Assembly: GCA_037039685.1 (NCBI GenBank)
Contig: JAWNGF010000001.1
Coordinates: forward strand, 3,906,001 to 3,970,000
Direction of reading: 5' to 3'
Source of the DNA: Ceratobasidium sp. AG-K
Taxonomy: Eukaryota; Basidiomycota; Agaricomycetes; Cantharellales; Ceratobasidiaceae
Length of the DNA stretch: 64,000 bases
The notes under the pieces are model-generated. The model ran no database searches. It had not been told where the DNA came from and worked only from the letters and a program-made list of their open reading frames with translations. Of the stretch, positions 12,249 to 27,451 are shown piece after piece. Positions within the stretch are counted from its first letter, which is position 1; the number at the start of each line of letters is the position of its first letter. Made by a program: the position numbers and the translations under genes.

Positions 12249-14263
12249 CTAGATGGGGACTATACAATCCTCCGGAAGTGGAGGAGGCACAACTCGTTCC
12301 GCAGGCATGCGGGCGAGGGAACTCATATCATTGCGCAGTTCAACAATCCTCCGTCCAACATCTTGATGTTTGCTAGTCGCCTCTTCCAGTTTAAGTTGCT
12401 GTTTCAAAACAGCCACTGGTGAGTCATTGTTACTCGAGGCGGATCAAGGCATACCTTGGCATCACACTCGGCGGAGAAATCCGCAAATTTGAGGTTTTGC
12501 CACCTACAAACCGGCATCAGGACCATTTCAAAACTGACGTGCAGAAACCAACCCGTAATGTCTATCGCATCGTTTCTTGCCCATGCACAAGGCCTTGTCC
12601 GTCTTGTCGTATGCCTCCAAGAGCTTGGCATCACCTTCTTCTCCTTCCGCCTCGTCCATTGTCCATTTACCATCGGTTTCAACCCACTCGGCCCAATCGT
12701 CATCTTCCATTACGATCCGCGCATCAAAGCCACACTTCTCGCCACTAGCCCGCTCGGTTCTCTGCATCGCACAGTTCACAAGTCTCAACCGAGCCTTGGT
12801 ATACGCGATCCCGCGCTCGAGTGTCGTACACCGCGCCTTGAGTTGCCTTGAATCTTCTGTTAAGCGTGCCAGGCGCTCGAGGTCGGCCTTTTGACGCCCA
12901 TCGAGGACGCGGGTTGCTCCCGGCCCAATATTGTTGACACCAGGCGGAGGAGGGTGCGGCGCAGGGCCGGGAAGGTGAACATAGACGACACCTTCGGGTG
13001 GCCGGGCGTCTTTGGCTGCATACCACAACTGCTCTAGGTCGGCTCCTCGTGAGCGTAGTAGTTGTAGTCGGGCCGAAGCGCTTTTGAGGCCGCATGCGTC
13101 GGAGCAATATTTAGAGACAGGCGCACGGGCGGGTTTATTGCAGCCCTTTACTGCACATCGGGCTTTGTAGGATGTTTGTACGTTGTGCTCTGCAGAATGT
13201 CAATTAAAAGTGTGAATTGGACTCGAAGTACTCACTGGTTACACAAAGTGGACATACAAACTGGTCAATAAGATCTACGTCCGACTCGGGAAGATTCACA
13301 CAGCTCGGGTGATACCAATCGTCGCACCTACATGCCAAAAAGTCAAACCAGGCCCACAAAACGCCGGCCAACTAACCTATCACACGCTATCATAACCTTT
13401 TCTTCGTCATACCGTGTCTTGCATACACAATACAATCGGCTGTCCTCTTCCTGCTCCTCCTCGGGCTCGACAATTGTCACCTTGGGAATGGGTACCTCAG
13501 GCGCCGGTGTCTCGACCTGCCTCGACTCGGACCTCGACCTCGCCTCCCGGTCCCTGACCTTTTTGCTCGGATCGCCTTTTTTCTTGGACTTGGACGCGGT
13601 ATTTTTGGAAGCTGCTGCTAGTGCAGTAGCTGCAGATTTGTTCGTCCCTGTTGCGGTCGACTTGGATTTAGAACCCGACTTGGTTGCAGCGCTCCCTCCA
13701 GCAGGGCGAGGTTGAGGCGTCCCCGCTCCGGACGCAGCATTAGACGCAGCAGCCTTGGTCGACTTGGACTTGCTCTACACACTGTCAAGTGAAACGCCCA
13801 AACCATGAAGTAACAGACTCACCTTGGACCCAGACGGCTTTTTCTTTTCCACCGGCATAGTCATCTCCATCTCCATCTCTTCCCAGGCAGCCGCCATAGC
13901 CCCAGCAGCTGCACTCGCTTCCCTTGACTTGTGCGAGGGGACCAATAGCCGTCCACTGGACGTATACGCAGCCTTGGCCTTGTCTTGCTCCTTTTCGGGC
14001 ACAACTACGACCTTTCGCTCGTCCAAGTCCATATCCATGCCTTCTTCGGGCCCACTCGAACCTGGATATTGCTGCAACAGCCACGCATCAGGGTCATCTT
14101 CCTCGTCTTGAGTCGTGTCTCCGCCCTCGCCTGGTCCGGAAGCGCCTTCCTCCAGCTCGCGTGCAATGTCTTCGAACGACGTGTCCACCGTTCGGCGCCG
14201 TTTGGAATGGTGTTCGGATCCGTCAGTCATGACGGCTTCAAGCAGTTCTTCGTCGCTGTCCAT
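12249..14263 (-). CDS. spp1: PHD-finger protein, Spp1/CFP1-type COMPASS subunit
   Basis: Likely the subunit of the Set1/COMPASS histone H3-K4 methyltransferase that reads H3K4me3. After an acidic start (MDSDEELLEAVM) and a Lys/Ser/Ala-rich linker there is a full PHD finger. It runs from LYCVCKTRYDEEKVMIACD through CDDWYHPSCVNLP to DQFVCPLC, with the Cys4-His-Cys3 metal ligands all present. Then comes a second Cys-rich segment (RCAVKGCNKPA, SKYCSDACG). A coiled region holds CTTLERGI. Near the end is the CFP1-like C-rich tail CMGKKRCDRHYGW. The last exon ends in PPPLPEDCIVPI and TAG at 12249-12251. The start is the Met at 14263, inside a longer open frame whose first Met (14290) is less convincing. 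Spp1 versus a related PHD protein is decided by the SKYCSDACG and CDRHYGW segments. Confidence 0.82.
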
Positions 14264-14485
14264 ATTGTGTGTGTGTATCTCGATGCTCAAATAAATTCCA
14301 AGCTAGCGAGCCAAGGTGTGGTGGTGGTCGAATTGGCGCCTCACTAGAATTGCAAATAGACTCGGACGCTTATATGCGGACGTTAAGAATAATTCTTTAC
14401 ATGTATACCAGAACAAGAGCATAGCGATACAGAGCCCGAGTTACACCCAAGAAATCCAAAAATAAAATAAAAAATAGTACAATCC

Positions 14486-16490
14486 TCATGGAATGAGCAT
14501 CAGGAGAATCATAATCGGGGTCGTTGCAGCTATCGACATCCGCACCGACCTCATAAATATCTCGCGGTGGACGCGTCGAACGAATGGGTTGGGCACCGTC
14601 ACCATTGGACCGTACAGTCCCAATGCACGGGGATCGGACAAGTCGAGGTTGAGATTCTCAGCTAGTTCGTCTTCGTCGAGCTCGTCTGACTCTGGTTCAG
14701 CTGTCCGTAGCCGACGATGCATTTGCGGACTAAGCGCGTAGATGTTGAATCCGCCCAATGCAGCCGACGTGGGTGCCCAGGGGTGTTTATGCATCCGCCC
14801 GCACATCCTATATACCGACGGGGCCGAGCCGGGGATATACGCTGCGGGAGGAAAGCTCGGTGTCGGTGTCATGGGTGGAGAGCTGTTCGACGATCCCGAG
14901 ATGGAACCAGAGTTGCGTCGAGGTTCGGGCTGGGGCTCAGTGCGGAATCCGAATCCATGTTCGGGCTGCGAGGAGCCGTGTTCGACGTCGAGGTAAGGCT
15001 TGCGTTTTCGAGGCTTGGCGTCTGAACTTGACGTTATCCTCGAGACGAGCTGGACGATACGATTACACTTCCGTCGTGGGAGCCGCTTATGCCTGATAAT
15101 TGGATCCGCTGAAGCTCCAGACCCACTCACGTCCCTCCAGTCGACACGAACCGCCGCATACGGATCCTTCATAAAGAGTTGGCACTCGATAAGAAACATT
15201 TCATATGGCCGAAGTTGTCGCACGTCTCCAAATGCAAAAATCGCTGGACATATCTGGTCTCTCACTTTATCAGCACCTGCACCGACTTCGGGATACGGAG
15301 ACTTACCCCGCCCAACACGGAAAAGAGCACTGACCACGCAATGAACAGCATAGGAGCTACGACGAGCCTGTACGCACGATGCTGCTTGCTCACGATAAGC
15401 GCTGCCGAGCACACAGTCGCCGCAGTCATGTATACCGCCCATACACCCCAACCCAACTTATCGTGCGACCGCCCCGAGTTAGTAAAAGCCAGCTGGAAAA
15501 ATCGCGTAAGCGACTGTCGGAGCGTTCCCTCGATCTCGGTGTTGACCTTTTCGAAAAAGCTGGGATGAGGGTATGACGGCCCTTGTGGAGGTGTGACCGC
15601 CTGCTCGGTAATTTCCCCCTCCCCTGCTTCCTCCTCAGGGGCATTGTCTTCCCAAGCCTCCTTGCGTCTAGACTTGGGTTTGGATTTGGACTTGTACTTG
15701 GAGGGCGAGCCCCTACGAGAACGAGGCTTGATCCATTGCCGCAGAGGTTCTAGTTGCTCCTGCGTCACGTTCAATTCATACTGAGACGCAGGGTGGAAAA
15801 ACAGCTTCTTCGCGCGCTGAAATGACTTGGCGAGGGGGACGCTGCCAGTGGCATGCCGGGAGCCCGTATCTAGCGTCGAGCCTGCGTTCCGGGGCTGACG
15901 ACGTTCCCAATCAGCATACTCTTCAGTATACTGCTTGAGCCAGAGACAGAAATATCTGCACCAAATGAATTCCAGAAATCACACGGAAAAGAGGGGAGGG
16001 GGTGCTTACAAGTTCTCAACGCTCCGCTCAACATACAGCAGGTACTCTTCAAACTCGCGCAACGACAACTACGAACGTCAGAATCGCCCAAATACCGATG
16101 ATAAAACCTACTGGTGATGCGTGTCGATCATTCAAAATGTCCCCCAACGGAACATTATACTGGGGGATCACTACAGACGAATCAACACCCGGCCTGAACG
16201 TGAGCCAACGACTCACCTGTAAACCTCCGCCTGAGCGGAGCACTAGGGATGGGGATCGGCGGCGGACGCTTCAGTCGTCCTGGAAACCCCCTTATCGCAC
16301 CGACGTCCAGAGACCAGTTCGATGGCTGCTCGTTATTGGTCGACGGTGCGAGGACCGGGAGTCGAAGAGGCAGACTAGGTGGCTCGACGTCCTGCTCTTG
16401 ATTGTCGCCCAGAAAGTTTGAAAAATCAGACAAGGGAACGTCAGGCACGACGGCCTCGAGCTGGATCTCGGTTGGGGTGTCTGTGGTCAT
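14486..16490 (-). CDS. RGS-domain protein with C-terminal membrane spans (copy A)
   Basis: RGS domains speed GTP hydrolysis by G-alpha subunits, so this protein probably tunes heterotrimeric G-protein signalling at a membrane. The N-terminal part is Pro-rich. The start of an RGS fold is visible across two introns: LGDILNDRHASPLSLREFEEYL, then YVERSVENLYF and WLKQYTEEYADWE. The domain's end is PHPSFFEKVNTEIEGTLRQSL (about 15570-15510). Hydrophobic segments follow: WAVYMTAATVCSAALIV, VVAPMLFIAWSVLFSVLG and a last one, MSIAATTPIMILLMLIP, at the very C-terminus. A basic Ser-rich stretch (KSKSKPKSRRK) interrupts the RGS domain. The next gene upstream has the same layout. Rax1-like RGS proteins have a similar arrangement, but I cannot say whether this is an orthologue. 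Confidence 0.75.
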
Positions 16491-16842
16491 GGTAGGACGA
16501 GATACCGATGGAAAGATTGTTCCGTATAATATACTTCCCGAACAGATTCATTCAGAGGTGCAAGCGCGATCCGCAGAGGACGTGCCACACGTCAAGCGCT
16601 CCAAAGTCTTCTTGGAGCCGGACATGAATTACAATTACTAGTACACATTACTGACAAGTGGTTAACAGGCAAGGTATATTATAACGAATATGGTATGTAT
16701 GCCCTTCGATCCCGGCGGCGAATCGGCGAGAGACGACGGGCGTGTCATCTATCGCGTCTCAGGTGTCCCAAAAACGACACCAGCTTGCCTCCTCCACCGC
16801 ATGGCCCCTTGCGGCCACTTCTCCTTCGTAATTCCGCGATTG
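16491..16842. other. Spacer between the tandem RGS genes
   Basis: This short intergenic stretch holds the 3' end of RGS copy B and the presumed promoter of copy A. I see no gene, TATA box or repeat that I would defend. Confidence 0.45.
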
Positions 16843-19084
16843 TCAGCGTATAAATCCAATTGCCATTCCAAATGTAACCACACTAGCCACGATCGCCGTC
16901 CGAACTGTCATGGCCCAATGGGCGCGTCTCACAATAGGCGATCGTACAGGTGTCATTGCACCGAACAACTTGCGGGGCCAGGGCCATTGGGTGCGTATCT
17001 CTCGCTCCCCCTCGGACGACTTGCTCCCCCGCCGACTGGCGGTTTCAAACAGTCCAGAAATAGACCCTTTGGCACTATGTGCGAGCAGCTCAGGAACCGT
17101 CCGACGTCGTTGATGGTTGCACTCGGGCACGGGAACAAGTGGTGGGAGGGGCTCAACCGACCAGCCAGGCTTGGGTGCCTCTTCGCACACGGACGGTTCG
17201 GGCGGGTGGTACGGCATATCCTCTTCAAAGGCATCCGAGACGACGATCCCAAAGTCGTTTTCCTCGCTGAACGGGCTGTCGGGTCGCCCTTCGGCACCAA
17301 AATCCCACCCATCAGAAAGGTCTACTACCGCGCTTCGTCGGGTTGAGGATGTAGGGACTGCAAGAGGCAAAAATGTCGGCCCAGAGCTCGTTTGCTGGAC
17401 GTCCATGGCCAAAGATTGCCTGGGAAGATCTTTGGTTCGCCGAGGGGGAGGAAGTTTGAGTTCAATCTCGGCCGGTTGGATGGGAACTTGATCCGAGGTA
17501 CAAGCCTCTTCATCCCTAGGCCGCGAAAAGTCGACCGCCCCTCGTCTCGGAACCATTGCAGTCGCACCATCGCTCTGCCTTCTCGCATTATTGCAATACG
17601 CCCATCGAAAGGGCTGGTATGTCTTTGCGGGGGGCGTTGGTGGGACGCTGAATGGTAGCAAATGGCTGGCAGCCGAAGCTTTGCGGGTGAATGAAGTAGT
17701 CGAGGGCTGAAATTGCGATTCGGTGCCGTCGGGGGCAGGTGGTAGAGCAAGCGAGTAGACAGGTGGAGGTACCACACCCGGGGCGATGGGTCGATCCAGT
17801 TCGTGCGGATACAGTTGACGTGCATCTCCTGTCACGTACACGCCCAGGCAGTGCTGCGAACGAAGCATCAGTGTGAGTTTGTAGATTAATTAAAAACTGA
17901 AAATCGCGGAGTGAGGATGATTGATTAAATTTCAACTTACGCCATTTGCGCTGACCAGCATAAACCATACACCAATCCAGATGAGCGGCAGACTTCCTGC
18001 GATGGAGCCTCGCCCGGCCGTAACAATACCCATGTACCAAAGTGACAGGCCTGCAGCGAGAATACCCACTCCTACCGCATGGCCAATGCACGAATGCCAC
18101 AGTCCGGAGTTGCAAAACGCCAAACGAAGAAACTTGGCAAACGCCGCCGCGAGTGCAAGATTAATCTGAGCAAGGGCCTCATCAAACAAACTAGGCTCGG
18201 GCTGACCCGGAAACGAAGGGAGTTTATCGGTCAACGCTACAACGAAATGAGCCTAGAAGCATCGGGGAAATCGGCTAACGCACCTTGGTGTTTGTTCGGC
18301 GGCGGGCCATTCGGAATAAACAACACAGCGGCTCTGACCTCGTCACTAATGTTCAACCGCATCGATGCATTCGATTCGAAAAACGTTGCCCTGGCAAACG
18401 CAAACTCTTCACGTAGCTGGCGGTCTTGGCAGTCTTTGAGGCGCTCCCACAAGTCGCGTGTGCGATAGACACCGTTGGATGTGCTTGGGATATTCAGATC
18501 GAGGGTCTTAGAGGAACCAGGTGCGGAGTGTGTGGGGAGTACGGATGCAGCCCATTCCTGGTATCGTTGACGGTAATGGTTGAACCAGTCAAGAAAGTAT
18601 CTACCGGACGAATGAATTGTGATGCGAGTGGAGCGAATGAATTATTAGCCAGCCAGTCCGAGCGAGTGCTGAACGTACAGGTTCCCAACGGTGCCGTCAA
18701 CGTGCTGGAGATAATCTTCAAAATCTTGTCGTGAGAGCTAGCAAAATCACATGTCAGCCGCTACGCGCGAGGCACACAGGGTACGTACCGGCGACAAATG
18801 CTTATCCGCGACGACATCTTCGAGCTGAATCGTATATCTGGGTGAGACTGCTCTTGTTAGCGAAAGCAAAATAAATGTAGAAAATACTCACCATACCAGA
18901 TATATCGCTCTTCGGGAACGGAGGGAGGGGGATTGAATAGGCGTTTGCCAAACGAACGAAGAGATCCGAATGTGAACCAATGTGGTGGGGGTCGAACGTC
19001 CTGTTCCTTTCGTCGTCGTCGCCTGAGATAACGTTGCATAGGGGCAAGCCCCGCGACGGGGGGAGAGGAACAGGACATGAGCAT
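16843..19084 (-). CDS. RGS-domain protein with C-terminal membrane spans (copy B)
   Basis: A diverged neighbour of copy A with the same order of parts. A basic N-terminus (YLRRRRRKEQD) and an aromatic stretch lead into YIWYG, then across an intron AVSPRYTIQLEDVVADKHLSP, LSRQDFEDYLQHVDGT and NLYFLDWFNHYRQRY. These match the first helices of an RGS domain. The second half has SLFDEALAQINLALAAAFAKF, equivalent to FFEKVNTEIEGTL of copy A, then CNSGLWHSCIGHAVGVGILAA and two more hydrophobic segments. A long Ser/Pro-rich tail follows, and the protein ends with a final span (IVASVVTFGMAIGFIR). TAA/TAG-type stop lies at 16843-16845. The start could be the Met at 19084 or two codons later. Adjacent same-strand copies suggest an old tandem duplication, because sequence identity between them is now low. 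Confidence 0.72.
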
Positions 19085-20953
19085 GGTGCATCATAGACTT
19101 AAGTCGTGGTGGTGGCTCGATCACGTCTGGACCCGGGACGAAACGCAATTAGAAAATCCTTTGATTGCCCTCCGATTTGGGATCCTCATCGACCGCCGGG
19201 TTGCCGGCCGCCGGAGTGCCTCGACAAAGGGACTAACTCGTCGATCATCCCATTTGGACTCATTCAATGCCTTTTCTTCATTACCTCAATGAGTTCGCGT
19301 CGCTGTATGCGCTGCGCTCGTTGCTGCAGTTGTCATTCGTCCAGCCACATCACGACGGAAATACCGCTAGTGTGGCTGTCACATCTCCAACAGCTCCTCA
19401 TGGTGGGTCTTCATCTGTCCAAATGCGGCGTTTGCATTCAGCGCTCCATCAATCTATTTCATTTACGTCGACTGCCTCGACAGTTGTGTCATGCACGACT
19501 TTTGTACACTTATCGGGGATTACCCTTTAGCCGTCGCGACTAGAACGGGAACTAAAATACTATACAAAAAGTTAGACGGCCCCGAGCACCAAAAGCCCAC
19601 CCTTAGGTTGCGTGGGCTGTCTGCTCCATAGACTCGAATATTTCAGGTACAATGTCATCCTCGATCACTGGCCTCGATCGGGCCACCCGATGCTGTATCG
19701 GATAAATTGCTGTCCGAGTTTAACTTTGCGCGAAACGCGCGTGGAATCTAGGCACGATGTATGCCTCTTGTAGGGCTACTGAGCCCGAGAGCCCCCTGCC
19801 CACGCAAGTTCCGCAGATAAATGAGAATTTCTGGTTTAATTTGGGTAAATTAAAAGATTCATGCGTGATGTCAGTTGACAGCTCCTACATAAAACTTGTT
19901 TGCATGTTTTACCGCTTAGCTCTCGCTTACGATTATCGGGGTATATACAGGGGTATTTGGCACACCTCGACGGAAGCTGATATGCGATATGTTGACAGGC
20001 TCACGACTTTTGAGCAGTGCTCTCCCTTATCTATTCTGCAGTCGGTTAACTGGCACCAATGGCGTCAACACGGGTATGGCTATACTCTGTTATAGAAGCC
20101 CGTGTGCAATTAAATAGGAGCGGATGCGGCTGCAATTATGCCGTGCAGATATAGTCTAGCTAAGCAAACGTCGACCCGTCCGCCATCCGCGGCGAGCTCC
20201 CAAGTCTACATTCGGCTCAGCCCGATAAACAACAACCTCGAACGAACGAAATTGTAGTTCAATGATTACTACGGAGCTATTCTCGTATATCTATGTGGTG
20301 TTATTTGACGTGTATTGAAGGGCGACCGGGTTTGTATAAAGTATTTCGGTGAGGCCTGCCCGAGTCGACGTTTAGTAAAGGGGGCATATGCCAGTCGACG
20401 AATTAGCACCCGGGTATTCACCGGGACAGAAATTCGCCGTCGTCGAGACTTGCATTGTGGGCGCTAACTGTCAAGCGAACATCCATTCAATATACGCAAG
20501 AGGCATCGGTATATCCTTGTGGAGCGGTGACCCTGCGCTCCGCGGACTTCTGGTTGCAGGAGCAGGATCAATACGGCTTCAGCCGCTCCGCCCGCAAACC
20601 AGGTACATCATGCTCATTTATCTTTGTCATAGGCAGTTTAGCGCTCGGGGACAGCGGCTCCACCATTGTATTGTGCCTGCGCTGCACCAGCACGGTCAAG
20701 TTACTCCATCGGGCTAGCCGTTCACATGCGGTATTTATGCTGTCTCTTTCGTATTCTGCAGTTGCGTCACCATAACCAGCTCGTGGCACATCTAATATTC
20801 CGCGCCAGAGTGATGGTAAATTAAAACCTCGTTCTGGGCATATTTTAGTGCCATCATTACCATGTTGGTCGCTCAACTTGATCGGACGATAGCCACCCAT
20901 CGCCACATGGCCACGTGATTGCACCATGACGTAACGCAATACCACAAGCGTTC
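19085..20953. other. Gene-poor gap of 1.9 kb
   Basis: Several open frames of up to 145 codons overlap here on both strands, but none shows splice-joined neighbours, low-complexity protein style or a family motif. The part from about 19550 to 20350 is richer in A and T than the flanking genes. It should contain promoters for RGS copy B (minus) and for the small ORF at 20954 (plus). I saw no tandem or inverted repeat of note. Confidence 0.4.
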
Positions 20954-21127
20954 ATGCCTCCCCCACACCGCACAGCACCAAATCCGGTTTTCTTTGTTGC
21001 CCTACCCGTACTGGCTTTTGGATCCTTCTTCTACATCGTAAATAAACGCGCAAAAGAGTACCCAGCTTCGCAGCAACCGCGACAAGCCCCGAACGCTTTA
21101 ACACCTTCGAAGAGTATCTCCAAATAA
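20954..21127 (+). CDS. 57-residue single-span membrane protein upstream of UMP-CMP kinase
   Basis: An uninterrupted ORF of 58 codons, below the usual size cut-off. It starts MPPPHRTAPNP, has one strongly hydrophobic segment (VFFVALPVLAFGSFFYIV), then a basic stop-transfer patch (NKRAKEY) and a polar tail ending SKSISK. This is the layout of a small membrane-anchored protein of a mitochondrial or ER membrane. I do not recognise the family. Its TAA stop (21125-21127) lies two bases before the ATG of the kinase at 21130, and there is no ATG between the two starts. The start context is poor (T at -3, C at +4), while the kinase start is strong (A at -3, G at +4). A bicistronic mRNA read by leaky scanning fits; a regulatory upstream ORF is the alternative. 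Confidence 0.55.
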   Translation: MPPPHRTAPNPVFFVALPVLAFGSFFYIVNKRAKEYPASQQPRQAPNALTPSKSISK

Positions 21128-21129
21128 AG

Positions 21130-22083
21130 ATGGGTCTAATCGACAAAACCAAGGACCTCCTTCACTTGAACAAGGAGAAGAAGGAAGGCGAGAGCGCGAC
21201 AAGCCCGACTGATGCCACTGCCTCGCCTGCGTTTGATTCGAAGAAGGTTATGGTAATTTATGTATTGGGAGGACCGGGTGCTGGTACGTGTATCCCAATA
21301 TCGATCGCGTCGAGCCCTGAATGGGTTTACTTTTTCGACAGGCAAGGGCACTCAATCCGAACGCATCGTGCAAGATTTTGGCTTTGTTCACCTTTCAGGC
21401 AAGTACTCTTTTCCTTCGCCCAATCTCATCTAACCAAATTCGAGCAGCTGGAGACCTATTGCGCGAGGAGCAGAAACGCGAAGGCTCCCAATTCGGTGCG
21501 CTATTAGCGAACATATTCGGAATGGGACGATCGTGCCCATGGAGGTTACCGTCAAATTGCTCGAAAATGCAATCCGCGCTGCACTGGCAAAGCCGCACGA
21601 TGGGTCTGGTTGGGAGAATGGGCACGGCCGGTTCTTGATCGATGGATTCCCGCGCAAGATGGATCAAGCAGTCAAGTTTGACGAGACGGTATGTGGGATA
21701 GGATTCGTAACTTGTCAGTTCTAATGCAGAATCATGCTAGGTCTGCATGTCGAGCTTTGTCCTATTCTTTGACACGACTGAAGAGGTCATGCTTGAGCGC
21801 TTGTTGGAACGTGGCAAGACCAGTGGACGTGAAGACGACAATGTCGAGAGCATCAAGAAGCGATTCCGTACATTTGTCGAGACCAGCATGCCCGTCGTCG
21901 ACAAGTACCGTGCTGAAGGCAAGGTCATTTCGGTGAGTCAAAATTCCCAGTCCTGCCGCGGAATTCGTTCTCAAGTCCCTTTTCATTTAGATCGATTCCA
22001 CGCGCCCTGTCGATGTTGTCCACGCAGATGTGCGCAAGGTGCTCCGGGAGGAATTCACCAAGCGCGGTCTCCCCGAGAAGTAG
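21130..22083 (+). CDS. UMP-CMP kinase (Ura6 type), with an apparent frameshift
   Basis: Phosphorylates UMP/CMP (and in fungi AMP) with ATP in pyrimidine nucleotide synthesis. Exons: 21130-21283, 21342-21398, 21448-21688, 21741-21932, 21991-22083. The P-loop GGPGAGKGTQ is assembled across intron 1. [11 protein letters not shown] is assembled across intron 2, which has a GC donor (CAG|GCAAGT). The NMP-binding part [15 protein letters not shown], the lid-side [10 protein letters not shown] and the late [21 protein letters not shown] are all present. The exons total 737 bases, one short of a whole number of codons. The frame is lost between GSQFGAL (ending about 21503) and [11 protein letters not shown] (from about 21506), consistent with one missing base. 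All catalytic elements lie intact on either side. I used the Met at 21130; a shorter protein from 21250 is possible. Confidence 0.88.
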
Positions 22084-22773
22084 AGCTGAAATAAGCACTC
22101 AGGAGCTGAATGTAGCACGGTAATTAAATGCATTATATTGGAGCTTTCAAATGGATACCTGGTTGAGCCACGCGGAGACAATATGAATCAAACAACCCCA
22201 CCCGCGCCGTCAGTTGAGGGTGGCAGCTAGCGCCCAGAACCCACCCCCGAATCTTCGATCTATACGCCGCCATTATTCTGGGGGATCTTAGCATAACAGC
22301 ATCCTAACAAGATGTTGAATTTCCTGACACTTATTCTCATGCAACGAGGCTGGAGCACACCGGACTATCGAACCATTTGGCACACGAATATCAGCTAGAG
22401 AACCTACAGCAACTATTCCAGGGTATTCTGTCGCGGTTACGGTGGAATACATAAAAAGTAACACACCAGTCTACTAATGATTGGCAGCGCGGGAAGTAAT
22501 GTTACAGAGGGAACCGATCCACTCAAAAAGAAAGACGGGCCCGGCAACTTCGCCCAAACGCATATAACAGGGACAACCCCCTGGCACTTGCTTATGACCA
22601 ACGTCTGCCGAAATTAAGACTCGTGTTTTGAATATCCCCGTGGTGGGCACACACAGCCATACGGGACTCCTTCACGCCCCTATCAACGGTCCGAAGAAGC
22701 AAAAAAAAAAGAAACCGTATTGAATCAGTGAGAACGTGATGTATATAATATTTGAGGTAAGCTTGATTGACTA
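22084..22773. other. Gap between convergent UMP-CMP kinase and PI 4-kinase genes
   Basis: Both neighbouring genes end here, so the stretch holds two 3' regions. A run of ten adenines near 22700-22710 is the only simple repeat. I see no ORF worth calling. Confidence 0.45.
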
Positions 22774-26650
<3,877 letters not shown>

Positions 26651-27451
26651 ATTGGGTCCTTGGGCTGTATCTGTACGTAGCGTCGATTAGAATGTTTGCT
26701 TCAATAGGCTTTCAAGCGTCAAGAGGTCGAGGCAACAGTGGAATTTAGGTGTCTCGCGATCGCGTTGGCCGGGGAGCAATTAGAGTATCAAAGCTAGGTT
26801 TCTCGACCTCGACCTAAGCATCAGTGTTCATCAAACACTGTTGAAGGCCTAATGGTAAAAGCTAGATCAGAATGTGGTAAAGATACAGCAGATAGTGACA
26901 GCGTTAGCTACGTGTATGGTGGACAAACATAGTAAACGAAATACTATTAACGCATTATGTGATTGGCCGATGGCGATTACTAAGACGGCCAGAGGCAAAG
27001 TAAGTCTGAATCAATGTTTGTCTGATTGATTGGTGCGGTAATAGTATCGAATGTGTGATAAACGGATGTGGTGCTACTGTAGGACAAATGTAACAAGCAT
27101 GAAGTGGAGAGCAGCGCGGGAAACAAACAGAACGAGAGCAACTATGAACAAGTTTCTGCACAACTTGTATGAACGAAACAAGACAACGGGCAGGGACAGT
27201 CAATTCGAACAAATGCACTCAGAAACACATTATCTGCTAGAAAGAAGCGTGGTCCGCGAACCGGCCAAAAGTCAAAAAGAGTGGAAGGGGCTTTCGACAA
27301 GAAAACAACGATGAACAAGAAAAAATATAACAAAAGTTGCTAAATGAAGGTTTATGCGTTGTGTTGATTTACGTGCGATGAAATAAGACTAACGACCACT
27401 CATGCGACCGCTACAGATCATGCAGAGGGCGCGACGGAGGTCGGACGGCGA
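26651..27451. other. Intergenic gap upstream of PI 4-kinase
   Basis: This holds the presumed promoter of the PI 4-kinase gene and the 3' region of the Pumilio gene. It is AT-rich in the middle (26800-27350). Short overlapping ORFs of 60-90 codons occur on both strands without any recognisable motif. No TATA box stands out. Confidence 0.4.
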
